A DNA stretch of 64,000 nt from Orthonyx spaldingii (taxonomy: Eukaryota; Chordata; Aves; Passeriformes; Orthonychidae). Both the position numbers and the translations under genes were made by a program. The notes under the pieces are model-generated. The model saw nothing but the letters and a program-made list of their open reading frames with translations. It was not told where the DNA came from and did no database searches. How positions within the stretch are numbered: position 1 is the first letter of the stretch; each line of letters begins with the position of its first letter. This document shows positions 61,237 to 64,000 of the stretch, piece by piece. The stretch is from assembly GCA_013397795.1 (NCBI GenBank), contig VZTJ01001766.1, positions 595,593-659,592 on the forward strand, written 5' to 3'.

Positions 61237-64000
61237 GCTTATTTGACCTGCATCTGCCTTTAAGCCAGCTCTGAGACACAAAATCCAAGCTTGTTTAGTC
61301 TTCAGTAGGCACTGCCAGAGGTGGCTCAGCTCGTCAGCATCCCCTGGGATGCCAGACTGTCTCCATTGTCTGCAGACATCCTGGGAAAACTCCTCCAGCT
61401 TCAACACCTCAGGGAGGCACCTGCCATAAGGCTGGATTAATCTGGTCATTTGTGCCCTATACTGGCACAACTAGAGTCACAAGCTTTGGAAAAGGCATTA
61501 AAAGTGAAAAGGTCGATGAAAGCACACTGGATTGTCATTAGGCTAAAAGCTTGACATAATTATACTAAAAGAATTTGGGGTTCTTTGAGTGCATCTGTCA
61601 TTTGATTCCTAACCTCAAAGACCAAAACAGCGACCTGCTTTCGCAGTCTGGCTGCTCGGTGTCACTGGAAAGCAGATTTCTTTTTAAGAAGATCCATATG
61701 GACTTACAAATCTGCCAGTCCTGTTGAAAACGGAGGTAATCTTTAGTTTGCTTTTGCTTAAACTGAAAGCATTGTGTTAGCAGCCAGGAGGACTGGGTAT
61801 TATTAGTAACCTTTTACAGGAAACGTGGTGTGTCATGGGTTAGGCATATATTTTTCTGGAAAATGCATTTCACAGTGAAAAGTGGGAATAAGTAAACATA
61901 AAGTGCTTATTCAGCAGTTCATTCTGTTTGAATGCCCAGCAATGCAGCTCTGAGGTTACCTGCTCATAAAGGAGGCAGGGAATGATATCTGAGATTTATT
62001 TTGGGCTAAAAACATGAAGTGCAAATAGCTCTTTGTGCAAAATATCAGCTGCATTTCTGGGAAGAAAATAACATTGCCTTAATAATCCATGGTAAATAAC
62101 AACACTAAGGATGCTACCACCTATTACATGTACCTGGCAGGTGTATCCAGGCAAACATATCTAACTGTAGTCTGATGTCTGAAATGAACACAGAAAAGTG
62201 AAACAAAGCATTTCAAGCCTTTTGTGAACAGCAGAATTAATGAAGAACGGGAGGAAATTCAGCTTCAGATAACAAAATTCATGTACCTACATGGAGATAC
62301 TCATGTATGGAGAAGATGTCTGAGCCACCACTGCTCTGCAGAGGTCTAGGGCTTCACTCAGTTTTGTCTGAGGACCACTAGGGATACTTCAAGGTATTGA
62401 TCCTGGCCTCCAGCTGGACACAGATCTCCCATAACAGGGTGTCCAGCAGGGCAATTGCCTGAGGATGACTTGGGCATGGAAGGGTCAGTTGGCACTAAAC
62501 ATATTGGCAGATGCATGTGGCCCTGGCACAGTCACCTGTGCTTGGTCAGTCTCTGTTGTCCACATGATGAATTTCTGATTGAAATGAGGTTTAGGTGCCC
62601 CATTACACCCCCAGGGTTTGGTGTCTGAGGCTGGAGGCAGCTGCCATCCTTGATAAGCAATTCAGTTCCCTAAATCTGGCCAGTCTGTCTCCTGCTGCCA
62701 TACTGTGGGATGCCCTGGTTGGATGGCAGCTGGAGCTTTGGGAGAACACAGACATCCTGTAGGTCTGGTGCAGATGTCTCAGATACCTTCAAACATCAGC
62801 AGACACCTCTGTTAAGGTAATTGAATTGTAACTACAGAATCCAGAAGATTTTTATTCTGGATTTCTTTATCCCCTTGCTTCCTCCAGCTGCTTCCGATGT
62901 CCTTGGGTTGTCACTGGGGAGGAGACACGCGTGGCTTGTTCCAAGTTCTTTCTGCACTGGGGACCCGGGAAATGTCTCTTATACACACACATGCTTATTT
63001 TCAGGACACTTGTAGCTACGTGGTTATGTCTGAGACCTCATCCTGCTGTCAAACTGGGTTGAAAATGGCTAAAGGGAATCCATCAGTGCCTCCTTCCCTG
63101 ATGGACTCCCACCTGCTTGGCTGCAGATCCAGTGCTCTGGTTTCAGACAGCATCACTTGCAATACCTGTGAGGGGGGCATGAAATGAAAGATTGATTCAC
63201 ACCAGGCCACCTCAGTGGTGAGCAGACCCACACAAGCTGTCAGTGTGGTGGGCCAGCTAAGAAACAATTAGCTTTAATCTCACTTCACTTTAGAGCAGGG
63301 CAGTGCTCAGGGCAGCGATGGTTTTTCCAGTGATTTGGGAGCATCTGCTGTGCTGCCAACTGCTTTTGTTTTTAATCACAGTGATTGCAAAAGGGGCTTT
63401 ACAAAACAGCACTGACAGGGTGCTTCAAACACAGTGTCATCAGAGTGATTAGGACTGGGTTTTCAGAATTCCATCCCATCTATTCTGAATATTTGAAATA
63501 AGAGAGAACAGGGTGAGTGGACGATAGCAAAAGATTGTGGCAATTTGGTGAGGCCCAGTTAAATAGAAGTGCTTTTCATGCTGTTTTTGTTGGACTATCA
63601 GGTGTTATCAACTTAAAGTACTACCAGAAAGAGAGAACTCAGGGGGCTTACAGGTATTTCTGGTAGCATTAAGAGATCACAGAGAAAATACCTGCACAAA
63701 GTCCATTTTATTGCTGTAAATGGCAGGAGTGCAGTAGCACTGACCTCTCATTTGCAGTACCCAGAGCTGGCACCCACCCACCTGGTACAGGCAGCAGTTG
63801 AGTTGATACCAGGCAGTTTGGGACTAGTTTATTCTGGGGTAAATATGTTTTAGCTGATATTGGTTTGAGTCACCGTTGCCCCATTCCTGTCATCCCAGGC
63901 ATCCACCTCCCGTGTGAACTTTTTGCCCTTGTGAATCCAGCACAAAAGCTCCAATTTATTTCTTCTCAGGCCATGAGCAGGTGTGTCGTGGGTTTACCCA

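Larger units (their letters stand above)
1..64000 (+). other. SCN5A: Partial SCN5A gene body (intron 7 to intron 16)
   Basis: Nine exons in order on the + strand encode a sodium channel alpha subunit from the domain I turret to domain II S6. They total 1883 coding bases with no stop, and all splice phases match. The paralogue call rests on FQQGWNIFDSIIVILSLM in DII, SSLEMSP in the linker, NGTEDVLLCGNSSDAG in the DI turret, and a DII turret without cysteine; from memory these fit SCN5A better than SCN8A, SCN1A-3A or SCN10A. SCN4A is excluded because it lacks the long DI-DII linker seen here. Exon lengths 64, 142, 198, 133, 239 and 174 equal those I recall for mammalian SCN5A. Both gene ends lie outside the window. 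SCN5A makes the pore-forming subunit of the sodium current that drives the cardiac action potential upstroke, at the plasma membrane. Confidence 0.92.
43311..64000 (+). other. SCN5A: Intron 16, 5' part (more than 20.6 kb)
   Basis: No exon encoding the expected continuation (S6 end and the DII-DIII linker) is visible in any frame. The stretch holds CR1 fragments at 47741-47842, 53554-53963 and 61167-61236, a solo LTR at 48546-48783, a T tract at 48213-48227, a small CpG cluster at 50291-50346, and a short minisatellite at 57530-57618. About 43800-45900 and 61500-62400 are plain AT-rich sequence without recognisable features. Open frames of 60-143 codons are scattered and treated as chance. Confidence 0.82.

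Noticed and set aside
63961..64000. Acceptor-like TTTCTTCTCAG near the window end as a possible exon 17
   Set aside because: The following codons do not encode the conserved VLNLFLALLL continuation of S6.
1..64000. tRNA, rRNA, CRISPR array, bacterial operon features or AT-AC introns
   Set aside because: None was seen. All eight complete introns have GT-AG ends; as I recall, the AT-AC introns of Nav genes lie elsewhere in the gene.

Overview
The window is vertebrate, almost certainly avian, genomic DNA. It lies entirely inside one gene on the + strand. Nine exons, separated by long GT-AG introns, encode an uninterrupted stretch of about 627 residues of a voltage-gated sodium channel alpha subunit. 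The best identification is SCN5A (Nav1.5, the cardiac type). An avian source is suggested by several CR1 LINE 3' ends, by bird-type ERV solo LTRs, and by the absence of Alu, B1 or other mammalian SINEs. The species cannot be fixed from the sequence.

Layout, using mammalian SCN5A exon numbers recalled from memory: intron 7 (partial, 1-1600); exon 8 (1601-1664) and exon 9 (14770-14911), encoding the domain I pore loop; exon 10 (16556-16753), domain I S6 and the start of the DI-DII linker; exons 11 (20564-20737), 12 (23227-23628) and 13 (32560-32692), the cytoplasmic linker; exon 14 (36295-36533), end of linker plus domain II S1; exon 15 (41365-41538), DII S2-S3 and the first half of S4; exon 16 (42954-43310), the rest of S4, S5, the pore loop and S6. 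All splice phases agree from exon to exon. From 43311 to the end no further channel exon is visible, so intron 16 exceeds 20.6 kb.

The introns hold six recognisable CR1 fragments, two related solo LTRs (each with TGT...ACA ends and a perfect 6-bp target duplication), one further LTR of ERVL-like type, several short tandem repeats and homopolymer tracts. I see no other protein-coding gene, tRNA, rRNA or CRISPR array. Most remaining open frames look like chance frames.

The most biologically interesting observations are: a tyrosine at the domain I pore position where mammalian Nav1.5 carries the cysteine that makes it tetrodotoxin-resistant; a cysteine-free DII turret; a DI-DII linker that resembles mammalian SCN10A at one end; a weak acceptor at exon 14; and the paired antisense solo LTRs. 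I found no convincing sign of a wholly new system.
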